Source: Stachybotrys elegans (taxonomy: Eukaryota; Ascomycota; Sordariomycetes; Hypocreales; Stachybotryaceae). From it: a stretch of DNA of 64,000 bases. The position numbers and the translations under genes were made by a program. The stretch covers positions 1 through 64,000 of the forward strand of contig JAGPNK010000024.1 of the NCBI GenBank assembly GCA_020746835.1, given 5' to 3'. Every line of letters begins with the position of its first letter. Positions within the stretch are counted from its first letter, which is position 1. The notes below the pieces were generated by a model, which was given only the letters and a program-made list of their open reading frames with translations, was not told where the DNA came from and ran no database searches. This document shows positions 1-12,506 of this stretch, one piece after another.

Positions 1-120
1 CTAGCTAAGTATATAAAGGCTATAAAATATAATAGTCTAACTTATATTTTAAAGTCTATCTATTCTTTATAATAATATATTCTAGCTAGAAAAGAATAGA
101 AGGCTACTAAACTATTAAAA

Positions 121-530
121 TTATAGAAATAGCTATTATACCACTTAGTAAAGGAATTTAGGTATTTTAGATTATAAATATAATATAATGTTTAATGCAT
201 CCCTATAGATAGAAAACACTACTATTACTTTTGCCTTATTAATTATACTACTATTAGCCTATTTATAACTGTATTTATAACTATAGTCTCTATAGCTATA
301 AAAGAGACATTTTCTATATAGTTAAGGCCTTAATATAGTTTATTATCTAGAAAGTTAGTTAAATAATAGTATATTAAGGAATATATAATATAGATAATTA
401 AGTATATCTATTATATAATAGATAATTAGGCATTTATATAATCTATTTAACCTTAGTATAACTAAAGAGAGAACCTTACTAATATTTCTTTTCTTTTAAG
501 TAGTTTTACTCTATACTTAGGGGGGTTATT
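121..530. repeat. Diverged repeat family A, copy 1 (copy 2 at about 3,780-4,115)
   Basis: The stretch shares a long collinear series of words with 3,780-4,115, for example TTATTAATTATACTA, CTATTTAACCTTAGTATA and TTTACTCTATACTTA, in the same order and orientation with small gaps. It is a direct repeat of roughly 300-400 bp whose copies differ mostly by transitions and indels, as expected of old RIP-mutated element copies. The element of origin is unknown. Confidence 0.6.
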
Positions 531-2120
531 ATATATATACTAAGTACTATAAAAATATATAAAGCTATTATAAGGTTAGTTAAAAGCCTTATATAGTAGT
601 ATAATTTAAGTCTTATAATTAAAAAAGTAATATTAAAAAAAAAGAAAAAAAGACTTAAAGAGTTTAGTAATATAAAGGTAAAATATATTATAAAGCTAAA
701 TATCTACTAGCTATTTATATTTAGTAAATACCTTATAGTATTATAAAGGTATTTTTAAAAGTATTAATAACTATATCTATTTAAGGTAATTTTATAAACT
801 ATCTTTTTATAGTATATAATAAAGTTATATTCTAAGAATTTATCTTTAGTTAGTTTTATTTATATATTTATATATATATTATATTATAAATATACTTTAA
901 ATACTCTATTAACTATAATAAAGCTAGTAATATATTAATAACTATATTACTAACTATTAGTAAAATAAAGAAAGCTAAAATACTAAGCTATTAAATTAAT
1001 AAAGAATTAGCTAGAAAGCTATAAAGTATTAACTAATTACTCTTTATATTTAAAAATAAATATATAAAAGGAAGAGTAGTTTATTATAAATTTAGATTAA
1101 AAGTAGGTATTTAAGGCTACTATAGTAGCTATAAATAAAAAATATAGCTAAAAATAGTATATAAAAACTACTATTTAATAGTAAAAGTAAAGCTATTTAT
1201 ATAGCTAGAATAATAATAATATAGAGTACCTTTATATTTTAATCTAGCTATATTAGAGTTATAATATAATAACTAAATAATAGTATAAATAGCTTAGAAT
1301 CTTACTCTTTTAAAAAAAGAAAAAGTAAAGAATAATTAATATCTATTAAATAATCTACCTTTAAGCTTACTATATATTTTTTACTAAATATTCTTTTACT
1401 CTATTTACTCTTTTATTCTACTACTATTACAATTTTATATTATAGAAACATTAAGTATATAATTTTAAAATAGTAAAAGTAATTAATTTAATAACTAAAG
1501 TAAAAAACTAACTAAAAACCTATATTAAAAAACCAAGCTAATAATTCTAACTGTTTTTAATTTCTAAAGTAAGTTTTATTCTAGGGCTTTATAGTTATTT
1601 ATAATTATTAATATAGTTAGTTTCTATTACTAGTCTTTTATATAGTTTAAAGCCCTTTTCTTTATTTTTTTCTAAACTTTAGCTATAATTCCTTATTAGA
1701 ATTACTATATATTAGGGGTATATAAAAGTCATTCTATTTCTAAACTATTAGTAATACTATTATTAAATAACTTAGAGAAAACCCCTTAAAATAACTTACC
1801 TTATAAATAACTAATAAAGAGAGTAGAAGCCTTTTTATAATAGTAACTATAGCTACTATAGCTACTTATATAGCTATATTTATATTACTATTTAATTTTA
1901 TAATAATATTAATTTCAGTAGATATTTAAGTAATATAAATAAGGAATTCTTCTCTTTTAAACTAGAGGCTTAAGGGCTTTATATAGCTATAGGCTATAGA
2001 ATAAACTTTTCTCTATTAGTAGCCTAAAGTAATATTATAGGCTTTTCTAGTGTTATTAAAGCTTTCCATTAGTATTATAATACTTTCTATTTAAGTATAA
2101 ATTATAGTAAGGCTTTTATA

Positions 2121-2470
2121 ATATAACTTTATTTAATAAGTTAACTAAAGCTTTCTAGTTAAATACTATTAGTTAGAGTCTTTTATTTAATCCTGCCCTA
2201 ACTCTCTATATATTTTAATATTCTATTATATTATATATCTATATATAGTTAAGCTTAGTATGGCTTATAATAGTACTTATAGTTACTTATAGCTTAGCTA
2301 TTTAGCTAGTTAGCTACTTTATATAAATAGCTTAATAATAGTTTTATTATTATTTCTCTTTACTATTTATAATTATATTAATTACTAGAGTACTAAATAC
2401 TATTTTTATTATTTATTTACTCTTTACTATTTATACTCTATACTATATACTCTTTTCCTTATTATAAAAA
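2121..2470. repeat. Diverged repeat family B, copy 1 (copy 2 at about 2,765-3,368)
   Basis: The words ATTTAATAAGTTAACTAAAG, CTATTAGTTAGAG, TATTTTAATATTC, GAGTACTAAATACTAT-like and CTATACTATATACTCTTTT recur in the same order at 2,775-2,870 and 3,109-3,367. The second copy is split by about 240 bp that the first copy lacks (see the inverted-repeat insertion). Differences are largely C/T and A/G. Not identified to an element family. Confidence 0.65.
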
Positions 2471-2870
2471 TAGTAATATAAATACTCTAGCCCTTATATA
2501 TATTTTAATAAGACTAGTAAAGAAATAAGTACTATATACTTTAATAAGGCTAGTTTTAAATATATAAGGGTAATATACTAAGCTTAAAATACTATTATAA
2601 TTCTAATAGAAGTTATTAAGCTATATAAATAATAAAAAAGTATATAATAGCTATAGTTATAAATAGTACTATAGCTATATTAGCTAGGAATATATAATTA
2701 TATAAGGCCTAGCCCTAAAATAGAGTTTAAGAAATATATATAAAAAGGCCTTTAGTATAACTTTATTTAGTTAGTTAGCATTTATTTAATAAGTTAACTA
2801 AAGCTTCCTAGCTAGGCACTATTAGTTAGAGCCTTCTATTTAATCCCGCTCTAACCCTTTATATATATAT

Positions 2871-3107
2871 TATTAAACTATAAAGTGTCTTTAATTAATT
2901 AAATTATACTTAATTAACTATTTACTTTATAAACTGTTTTTTCTTTTAGATAGCTTTATATATATATATTTAATTAGGTTTAGACTAGTTATATAATATA
3001 TATTTATTTATTTTATACTTTATTTACTATTCTAGCGCTTATATTTATATTATATATATTATAGATTTAGTATATTTTTTAATTTTAACTTAAAGTGTAG
3101 TTTAATA
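2871..3107. mobile_element. MITE-like insertion with 10-bp terminal inverted repeats
   Basis: This 237-bp segment interrupts repeat family B copy 2 where copy 1 reads straight through CTATATAT. It begins TATTAAACTA (2,871-2,880) and ends TAGTTTAATA (3,098-3,107), a perfect 10-bp inverted repeat, and lies between TATATAT runs compatible with a TA-type target duplication. It has no coding capacity. The absence in the sister copy is seen directly; calling it a transposon is inference, because AT-rich DNA makes short inverted repeats easy to find by chance. Confidence 0.45.
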
Positions 3108-4650
3108 TATATATATATTTTAATATTCCATTATATTATATGCCTATATATAAGCTTAGTATAGTTTATAATAGTATTTATAGCTATTTATAGCTTAGTT
3201 ATTTAGCCAGTTAGCTACTCTATATAAGCAGTTTAATAATAGCCTTATTATTATTTTTCTCTACTATTTATAACTATATTAGTTACTAAAGTACTAAATA
3301 CTATCTTTACTATTTATTTACTCTTTATTATTTATATTCTATACTATATACTCTTTTTCTTATTATAAAAAGGCCTTTACTTTTTTTATTATCTCTCTTT
3401 TTTTCTTTTTTCTATATATACTACTACTATTAGATTTAATATTTATTAATATTATATATTATAATTTATAATAAACTAATTAAATAACTAAAATACTAAA
3501 GGTATTTTTAAAATAAATTCTTTTATTAAATAGTTTAAAATTATATATAGCTAGATATAAATAAGTCTATTTATTTTAAAAGATCTTTAAGAAATAATAT
3601 TACTAATAGTTTATATTAATAAACTATACTCTTTAAGTCTTTTAAAAGGCTTTTAAATTATTTTAATTTTAATTATTAGAAAATAAAAGGTAGAAAAAGA
3701 GAATTCTCTTTTAAAATAACTAGATATTTTTAGTCTAGGAAATAACTAGATATTAAAGCTAGGTTTTAAAAATAAACTTTAATAAACTATTTATTATATT
3801 ACTTAATAAAGGGATTCTTTTAAAGTAAGTATTTTAGACTATATAAGGCCTAAATAATATTTAATATATTCTATAAATAGAAAACCTTTTGCTTTATTAA
3901 TTATACTATTATTAGTTTATTTATAACTATATTTATAATTATAGTCTTTATAATATATAGTTAAAGCTATAATATAGTTTTTAAAATATAAATAATTAAG
4001 TATATTATATAATAGGCAATTAGGCATTTATATTATCTATTTAACCTTAGTATAGCTAGAAGGGAATACTTACTATTCTTTTTTAAATAGCCTTTACTCT
4101 ATACTTAAAGAGAATGCTTAAGATATATAAATAAAAAACCTTACTATTTACCCTTTTTTAAATTTACTAATAGTATTTTAATATAGTAATAATTTTAACT
4201 AGCTTATAGTTATACTATATTAAATTTAATAGATTAATAGTTTAAAGGCTATTACTATAGTAAATAATTTATAAAATACTAAATACTTTATATATATTAA
4301 AATTATATAATAATGTTTTGATTTATATATATTAAAATAGGTATTTAAAGTATATTTATAACTATAAAAGTAAATTATAAAAATATAGTAAAAATTAAGT
4401 TTTATAGGCTTTTTTATATATATTTAAAAGGTATATTCTTTATTATATATAGTATTATTAAAGGTTCTAATATATTTCCCTATAAAATATATAGTATTAA
4501 TATTAAAGCCTTTAATAGCTATATTAAATACTATATAAATAGCCATTTAGTTAAAAGGGAGTGGCTATTTAGTTATAGACAATAGATAATACTTAGCAAA
4601 AAAAAATTCAATTGTGAAAAGCTTAATACATATAGCTATAGTAGATATTA

Positions 4651-6171
4651 AAGTTTTCTAGCCACTCTAGTTAACTAGAAGCTTCTGTTATAATGCCGCC
4701 GTAGCGTCGAGCGCAACATATAAGAAGGCTTCTGCCTGGTGCAGCTACACTTGATGAGGGACTTGTGTCTCTTTTTTTTATTTCAAGCATACAAGCGAAC
4801 ATAGGAACCTGCAAGGCTACTAAGAAACGGGATACCCTATAGCTAGCGCAATATGAAGGAGCATACAGCGTCCGTGATTTGGTCTCGTGATGCCTTGTCC
4901 TTCTTGGACATTGAATCACGTGATACTTGCAATGACGCTTTCAATGGGCCTTTGACCGACTTTGACACATTACAGCCGCTTAACTCGAGTGCTGTCTTGG
5001 GTAGATGGACGAGCTCTCGCCACGGCTTATGCGGAAGCCGTGCAGATAATAAATAGTGGCGGCATAAGACTGACTCTCATACCACTAACCAATTATGTGA
5101 ATTACAGCAAGTCCTGAGAGTGATGCAGAGTATGGGATAAAGAGAGCGACGGTCTTGGAGCCGACGAGTCTCGGACCCGAGTTCAGGTGCCCGCATTTGA
5201 TGGAGGAGCTCCCGCCGGGCGACATTTTGTTAGTTGTCGTCACAAGAGTATAGCCCACGTGGTGGTGTGCTTGTTTCTGAGTGGCTACCATCCCCCAGCT
5301 CTACCGCACACACGTCTCCTTTCAGACAATGATTTCAGCCCTGGGCAAGGACTCTGGAGAGGGCTTTGGGCACGGAGGATTCTACACTCAAGGCATCCCT
5401 GCGCTTACAGTGGACCACCCGCGGCTTCGTGAGCGGGGACGCGAAATAAGCTTAAGCTGAGGCAGCCCTGAGCCGTCTGTACCAGTGGAGAATCGGCGGG
5501 TTTGGATGGCATGCCGCGAAGCTGGAGAGCTGTTGCGAGACTTGTATTTGAGGTGCTCGATGGTGACGACCAGCTCTTCATCCTTTCCTTCCCAATTATT
5601 TCCAGTTCATCAGACTGTCAATGAGCTAGAGGACGAGGGTCAGCTGTTGGTTGGTCGGTATTACATCGGCGGAGATAGCTTTCTTGTCCTGTTGGTTCGT
5701 AGTCGGCATGTCCGTCGCTTGGTAGAAGCTTGGATGGCAAATCTCGGCGGAGATCATGGTCAAAAAGATGGAGAGAAGAGGTCGGGGAGCACGCGCGCGA
5801 AGGACACGTGCTTGATATAAAGATTCTGGTTTGTCTATGCCACGGAAAGCCAAGAGATGCACTGGTTCACCTCGGTGACTTTTACGCACTTGGCGGACGC
5901 GCGTCAGGGTAGTCGTGGAGCTTACAAGCCTTGGCTGGCAAGTCGATGGGCGATCAACTAGTCCAAGAACTGCACCACCATGCTCCCATCTCGGTCAGAG
6001 CATTGGGAATTCCATCTTGGCACGATCTGGAAACACATGAGGTGCTACACGAGGCGCAGGATGGTATAAGAGGTCTGCCGGCGCCTCCCAGAGCAGGTTG
6101 AATGGACTCCGTAGCAAGCAGGGCAGCAGCCAATCAACCCTTTCTACTTGGCTGACCAGATTATCGTCATC
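4651..6171. other. Intergenic transition zone, no gene supported
   Basis: Normal-composition DNA between the RIP block and the phosphate symporter. Only short overlapping frames in several phases are present, none with recognisable similarity or splice structure. The last few hundred bases are presumably the promoter and leader of the symporter gene. Confidence 0.6.
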
Positions 6172-8037
6172 ATGCCTCTCCACCAGTACGATTACATCGT
6201 CGCCATTGGCTTCATCTTTGCCTTTCTCGATGCCTGGAACATCGGTCAGTTACCGGACCGGCAGCTAACGATTGAGCATTCAGGCTGACCAGTGTAGGTG
6301 CCAACGATGTCGCCAACTCGTGGGCTACGTCCGTCTCATCGAGGTCGCTGACGTACATCCAAGCCATGACGCTGGCATCCATCCTCGAATTCGCAGGTGC
6401 CGTCGGTGTGGGCAACCGAGTCGCCCAGACTATCCGTACCAATGTTGTCAACATTGAGGATTTTGAGGACCACGCCTCGATGCTCATGGTCGGCATGGCG
6501 TGCGCCATTGTGGCTTCGTCCCTCTATCTCACCGTGGCCACCAGAATCGGTCTTCCGGTGTCCACTACGCATTCCATCATGGGCTCCGTCATTGGTATGG
6601 GTGTCGCCACTGTCGGTGCTCAGAGGATCAACTGGGTCGACTTCTCGGGCGGTGTTGCTGGTGGCGTCGTTCAAGTGTTCCTCGCCTGGGTTTGTGCTCC
6701 TGGTATCGCAGGCTCACTCGGTGCCATAACGTTCCTGATTTGCAAGTACGCCATCATGGTCCGTACCAGCCCTGTCATCAGGGGTCTCTTCTCGGTTCCC
6801 ATCTTCGCTGGCATTACTGGCGCCTTGATCATCATGCTGCTCATCTGGGATGGTGGTTCCATTGATACAGGCTTCAACGGCGCACAGCAAGCTGGTGTCA
6901 TTGTCGGCGGAGGCGCCGCTGTTTCCTTGGTCGTTTCCCTCACAGTCGTCCCGTGGATGTACCGTCTGATCATCAAAAATGACTGGCAGCTCCGCTGGTA
7001 CCAGATCCCCATGGGCCTGCTGCTTCTGCGTCGCCCCGACCCCCCACCTCAGCCCGATAACGTCGGTGGAGGTATCAGGGATTTTTACAAGGGCCACAAG
7101 ACACGCGAGGAGCTCGAGGCTGAGGCTGCCGAGAATGCGCAAGCCGGCTCTGTCGAAGGTGTGCGTGTCGACTCCGAGAACAACGACAGCGGCCAGAAGA
7201 ACAGTGGTGATGTTACTGGAGAGACTGTGCCAGTCCAGCATGCTGAGGAGGAGAAATCCGAGAAGCCGGGATTTGTTGGACCAAAGCCCGATGGACCGTT
7301 CTACTCGCCTGCTGTTGCCTTCTGGTGGCTCAAGTTCTTCGCCCTGCGCGGCGTTGACGTTGACATTGTGAGCCAACAGTCTCGAGACAGCGTGCTTGCC
7401 AAGAACCTCGACAGTATCCACGCTAATGCGCAGCACTTTGACAACCGCGCCGAGTATCTCTATACTTTCTTGCAGGTCATGACAGCAAGCGCTACCTCCT
7501 TTGCCCATGGAGCCAACGACGTCGCCAACGCCATCGCCCCTCTGGCCACCATCTATGACATCTGGCGGACGGGGAGCATTGCCGGAACTCAATCGCCGGT
7601 TCCTGTCTGGATCTTGGTCTTTGGAGGTGCTGCCATTGCTCTTGGCTGCTGGACTTATGGATACAACATTATGCGAAACCTCGGAAACCGCCTGACGCTG
7701 CATTCGCCCGTCCGTGGATTCTCCATGGAGCTCGGAACTGTGAGCACGATTATCATGGCAACCCAGCTGAGTAGGTAACCCGCCCGTGGCTCTTATGTGC
7801 CTCTGCTAACTGTTGACAGATCTCCCTATTTCCACGACTCAGACCATTGTTGGCGCTGTTGTTGGTGTTGGATTGGCTTCTGGCACGTGGCGGGCAATCA
7901 ACTGGCGGATGGTCGCTTGGATCTATGGCGGATGGATCATCACGCTCCCTACTGCCGGTATTCTCTCTGGCTGCATCACGGGAATTATCATCAACGCTCC
8001 TCGTTGGGGTCTTGCCGACCAGACCACCAACTTCTAA
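6172..8037 (+). CDS. PHO89: Na+/phosphate symporter, PiT family (PHO89/PHO-4 type)
   Basis: High-affinity plasma-membrane phosphate uptake coupled to Na+. Three exons (6172-6244, 6298-7770, 7820-8037) give 587 aa, the usual length. The ATG opens MPLHQYDYIVAIGF, a membrane start typical of the family, and the first splice rebuilds the PiT signature GANDVANSWATSVSSRS; the second signature GANDVANAIAPL lies in the C-terminal half, and the last splice restores NLPISTTQT. The two hydrophobic halves flank a long hydrophilic acidic loop (about residues 270-360), the usual PHO-4 arrangement. In fungi this family is induced on phosphate starvation through NUC-1/Pho4-type regulators; I did not verify binding sites here. 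It is the first intact gene beside the RIP block. Confidence 0.93.
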
Positions 8038-10243
8038 GCCCGGCCCGTCGGCATGCTGCAAAAGGGAGAGGGATTGTAGGTCAAAGTTAAGACACACAAT
8101 GTAATATAAATCTCATCTAGTTCTAAACGCATGAGAAGCGGAACCAACTTGAACATTTGATGGGCACATAACAATAAATCCCTGGATCTACCGACGATCA
8201 TGTGACAGTGCAGCACGTTTATTTTCAATGACAGCATCGATCGATATCCACTCTGCAAGTTCAGGTTTCCCATGAGCTCCGTGACTACAACAGCACTCGC
8301 GTGCCTGTTGGTTCCCCACAGCATCCTGATGAACCCTTGCCCTTGTCAGTGCCAGTCGACTGGAAGCGGGCTGAGGGTACATCGCGGGAATAGCAGGATG
8401 CAAACGAGACACGATCCGACATTCACTCCGCATGCATGGAAGGATTTCTTTGGTGGATCAAGAGCGCAACCCTCGATTTGAACAAGATTCTGGTTCTTGT
8501 GTGTCATCGGTTATCTCGAGCTCAGCGAGTTGTCCAGCTGTCTCTGTCTCTGTCTCATTGATGTGGATGCCGATGGACCGAAGGCTCTTCAGTGCCTACC
8601 GCTAAATGTGGATTTGACCACTAGTTTCCGAGATACTCCAAATCTCGTGGTTTGCGACTCATAGAGTAAGCAACAAGAGTATCAGCACACTACAGTACCA
8701 CCGAGATTCGCTGGCATAGCGATTGATGAGTTTGGCAGCAGGGATGTAACGTTGCCAAGAATCACCCCACGCCGGCCATCAACTTATCCACTGGCCATTT
8801 TTACGGTGGGATCTGGCTTCTTCGGCTCTGTGTAGCGAGGCTCGTTGCTGCCATCTAGAGGGCTTAAGGGCGCATTGTTATCAGGGACAATGAGTTGATG
8901 GCTCTCCACGGCAATCAGGTAATTACTTACTGTCATTATTGTTTCTAATCCACGCCTTACGATTACTCCTATCGGACGGACCGCCACCTTGGCAGAGCTT
9001 TATGGGACGGGGTAAAGAGAAAGATAGGGATAAACATCCCGATGCGATACGCAGCGCCAAAAGTTCCATCCAAGGAGGAAAACAGAGGCAGGCCTCCACG
9101 TGTTGATCAGACCCCGGCTGCCATGGAGTCCCCGCAGAGGCTCCGAAGCTGCTCGCTCCCAGCTCCCTATCCCTACGACGTGTGCCCATGGAAGCAGCCG
9201 GACGAGTGGATCGAGTCTAGACAAAGGCGCGCGGAGACTACAATTGTGCCGAACCCACCACGTTTTAGTGGGACAATGGGAGTCGGCTCGTCGCTCTTTG
9301 CCCTTTGCCCAGGAATCCAGGACCCGGCTTATCGCCAGGGCATCAAGCCACCTGGAATGCAATGCAATGCATGTCAGGCCGAGAGTAAGCGCATTGTTGC
9401 CCAAGCCGACCCAAGCCCGCTCACTCAGCAGCAGCAGGCAGCGATAGCATGCCCAGGGAGCTCGAGGAGGAGCCGTTGGACTGAGTGCCGAGCAACGGCG
9501 GATGACGCTACTAGCAGGCGTATTAAGCTTGAGTCGTCGGTATTGCGCTACCCTTATCTTGCTCCCGATTCCCCGTTTCCGGGCCTCTGGTTCCATCCCA
9601 TGATAACGATTCCACGGGCTCGTTGTGTTTTAGGGCGGGAACGACAAGGTCCCCCCATGAACAAACCCACCATCTCGTACAAAATGTCTTATCATGGCCG
9701 CTGTGGACACCGTCGACCATCGCTGTCCATCGACTGGCGCACCTCCACGTCCCCCGGCCCTTTGAATGCAAAGGATATGCAAGCAAGTGCAGAACCGTTT
9801 TTAGCGAAGATAAGACACCCTTGCTTGCCAGCTAGCGCTGCCAAGATGTCGAAGCGGTGAATTCCACCCTTCTATCGCGTGTTCATTATCTCTAGCTTGC
9901 TGGACACGTCGCTTGGGATAGCACCATGAACCATCCGTAGTTGCGCCATGAATAGCATGTATCTAGAAAGAAGTGACCCATTAACTGGCGACGCTTCCCG
10001 AGACCGGCGATATCGGCAACGCCTCACGGCCCGGCCCCAGGGTCCGGAGTCAAGTTGCTCGGGGCCCTTGGCTTTGCTGATGGCGGATTGGCATGGAGCT
10101 GTCAAGCAGCCAGAAGCAAGGGTCGATGCATGTGCTGGCCAGTCTGGGCGTGATGCTTACTGAGTCTACATATAAAGATCCCCGATGGCCCGATCAATGG
10201 TCGTGGCCCGAATGTGATAGCCACCCTCCGTCCGCTCTCAACC
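8038..10243. other. Long intergenic region, no supported gene
   Basis: About 2.2 kb between the symporter stop and the L-amino-acid oxidase start. A 272-codon plus-strand frame (9042-9860) and a 198-codon minus-strand frame (9000-9596) overlap each other; neither shows a recognisable domain, a signal peptide or splice-supported extension, so neither is called. The right end holds the TATA element of the oxidase gene. Confidence 0.55.
10170..10176 (+). promoter_or_regulatory. TATA box of the L-amino-acid oxidase gene
   Basis: ATATAAA lies 68-74 bases before the ATG at 10,244, a usual spacing for short-leader fungal genes. Called on position and sequence only. Confidence 0.45.
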
Positions 10244-12334
10244 ATGGCAAACCTCAAAGGCGCTTGCATCTCCCTGCTCTCGCTCGCTGCGGGAGCTGTG
10301 GCCAGCCCTACCCTCCACCAGGACGCCATCCGCTTCCGCCTGCCGTCGACTGTCTCCTCGGAATCCATCCACAACGTCCACATCACCTACGGAGACAACG
10401 CACCCGAGGGTCAGATCCGCATCGTCTATGGAGACTGCAGCATCAGCAAGCGCAGCGAAAGCCACCATGACATTGCCTCCGTCCTGCTCGCGAGGGATGC
10501 CTCCCGGCCGGATCGCCTTATCTGGTCGGTGCCAAGAGACGCTGCCGACGGGGGCTGCCTGCACGCATTCTCGGAAGATACTCCCCTCGGTCGATCGGAG
10601 CCCATCACCATGTCCACCTCTCTCCGAAAGCGCCAGGCGCTCGCCGAGATTGGCGACTCCAATGGCCTCTGGTTCGACGGCGTCAGGTATCTCGAGTCCA
10701 AGAACCTCACCGCCATTGAGACGGAGCAAGCCAAGAGCAAGAGGATTGCCATTGTCGGTGGCGGAATGTCTGGACTCATGACCAGCCTCCTGCTCACCTC
10801 TGTCGGACTTCACAACTGGCACATCACGGAGTCGAGCCAGCGAGTCGGCGGTCGCATCCGCACCAAGTACCTGGCCGGAACTACACCCGACGACTACCAA
10901 TACCAGGAGATGGGACCAATGCGTTTCCCTGTCGCGGTGCAGTACGCTGATACCAACGACACGCTGGACATCCAGGACCACAAGATGGTCTTCCAGCTGG
11001 GTGACGTTCTCAACCAGCTCAACAAGAACAAGTCCAGCCTGGCTGTCAACTTCATCCCCTGGATCCAGAGCAGCCCCAACCTTCCCGCCAACTCTCGCGG
11101 ATTCCGTCTCCCCAACGGACGCATCCCGACCCGTGCCCAGCTTGCTGCGAACCCCGCGCTGGCCAACCCCGGCCCCCAGCCCGTTAACCCCCAAGCCTAT
11201 GCCGATGGCATTGCGGCGATTGATGAACTGGTGAACCTCACTCCGGAGCGAATGCGAAACATCTCCACCAATGTCTTCCAGGCTCACCGGGATGCCATCG
11301 ACCGCGGCCTGTTCCACTGGTCCGAGACGGCCTACCTGCGCTACCTCCTTGAGTTGGATGACGACACTGTTGACTTTGCTACTGGTTCTTCAAACTCACC
11401 AATGTGGGGTGTAAGTTGACCTGACCTTTCGTGGCAATATATGATCTAACCAATATCCCAGGACTGGTACGACAACGTTTACTTTGGTGCCACGACCTGG
11501 AAGACGATTGACAAGGGCCTCGAGTCCCTGCCTCGCGCCTTTGCCCCCCATGTGCGCTGCAAGACAACTTTCGGTCGCAAGATTGAGGCCATCAGCTGGG
11601 ACAACACCACCTCCAAGGTTTCCCTGCAGTGGAGAGAGGATCCTTTCGACATGGCCACCAAGTCGGAGGAGTACGACTACGCCGTCGTTGCCGTTCCCTT
11701 CTCCAAGGTCAGGCTCTGGAAGACTCCGACCTACTCTAGCCTGCTGTCCCGAGCCATCAACACCCTCAACTACTCCCCGTCCTGCAAGGTGGCCCTGCAC
11801 TACAAGTCTCGCTTCTGGGAGAAGCAGGAGAACCCCATTTTCGGTGGTTGCGGCGCTACTGATGTCCCTGGCATTGGATCCGTCTGCTACCCGGCATACG
11901 AGATGAATTCCACCAGGCCAGGTGTCATTCTCGGCTCATACGCTTCTGGAACCAGTGCTCGGTCGGTTGGTGCTCTCAGCGAGGAGGACCACGTTGCTCT
12001 CGTGCAGCGCACCATGGTTGAGATTCACGGCGAGATTGCCAACGAGGAGTTTACTGGCAACTACGACCGACAGTGCTGGGAGTTTGATGAGCACCATGCT
12101 GGTGCCTGGGCTTCCCCCACTGTTGGCCAGCAGGAGCTCTTCATCCCTTCGTACCACAAGACCGAGTTCAACACCGTCTTTATTGGCGAGCACACCAGCA
12201 TCACTCATGCTTGGATCTTCTCTGCCCTCGAGTCCGCCGTCAGGGGCACCACTCAGCTCCTGCTTGACCTTGGGCTTGTGGATGAGGCCAAGGAGATTGT
12301 TGATACCTGGATGGCCAGATGGATTACTCTCTAG
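10244..12334 (+). CDS. Secreted L-amino-acid oxidase (flavin amine oxidase family)
   Basis: FAD enzyme that oxidatively deaminates L-amino acids to 2-oxo acids, NH3 and H2O2. Two exons (10244-11410, 11462-12334) give 679 aa; the splice joins ...SPMWG to DWYDNVYFG. The ATG at 10,244 starts MANLKGACISLLSLAAGAVAS, a clear signal peptide; the upstream in-frame GTG is not used. The ADP-binding fold is at about residues 167-178 (RIAIVGGGMSGL), followed by the RVGGRIRTKYL motif, and the C-terminal FAD segment contains FIGEHTSITHAWIFSALESA. The roughly 165-residue region before the Rossmann motif is typical of the fungal extracellular LAAO group, which in related fungi has antimicrobial activity through H2O2 and supports nitrogen scavenging. 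Substrate preference is not predictable. Confidence 0.88.
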
Positions 12335-12506
12335 GCTTATATAGAGCGGTTGGAGATAATCAAGTAGTCACAAAGCAATAAAGTAAAACTACTCAATCAA
12401 TTTGATACAAGTGGTAAATCTTGTCGATGTCAAGCAACATTAATAGATGATAATTGGATGGGCATGTAACTCTATTCTATCCAAGGTCAATACTATCTGA
12501 ATTCCC

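Larger units (their letters stand above)
1..4650. repeat. AT-rich RIP-degraded repeat block
   Basis: The first 4.65 kb is extremely A+T rich (roughly one fifth G+C by eye), dominated by TA, TTA and ATA steps, with almost no CG dinucleotides. Neither strand holds a reading frame of 60 codons, because TAA and TAG occur everywhere. This is the signature of repeat-induced point mutation (C to T, mainly at CpA) on transposon copies in Pezizomycotina. Composition changes abruptly to about 50% G+C near 4,650. No telomere repeat is visible. The original element type cannot be recognised. Confidence 0.85.

Noticed and set aside
1..200. Possible telomere or subtelomere end
   Set aside because: No TTAGGG/CCCTAA arrays; AT-rich RIP blocks also occur inside chromosomes.
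5329..5460. Short frame at 5,329 with a Gly-rich peptide, considered as a gene remnant
   Set aside because: Only 43 codons and no recognisable relative; cannot be distinguished from chance.
9042..9860. 272-codon plus-strand frame in the long intergenic region
   Set aside because: Overlaps a 198-codon frame on the other strand, has a random-looking Pro/Arg/Ser composition, and no domain, signal peptide or splice-supported extension. Transcript data could revive it.
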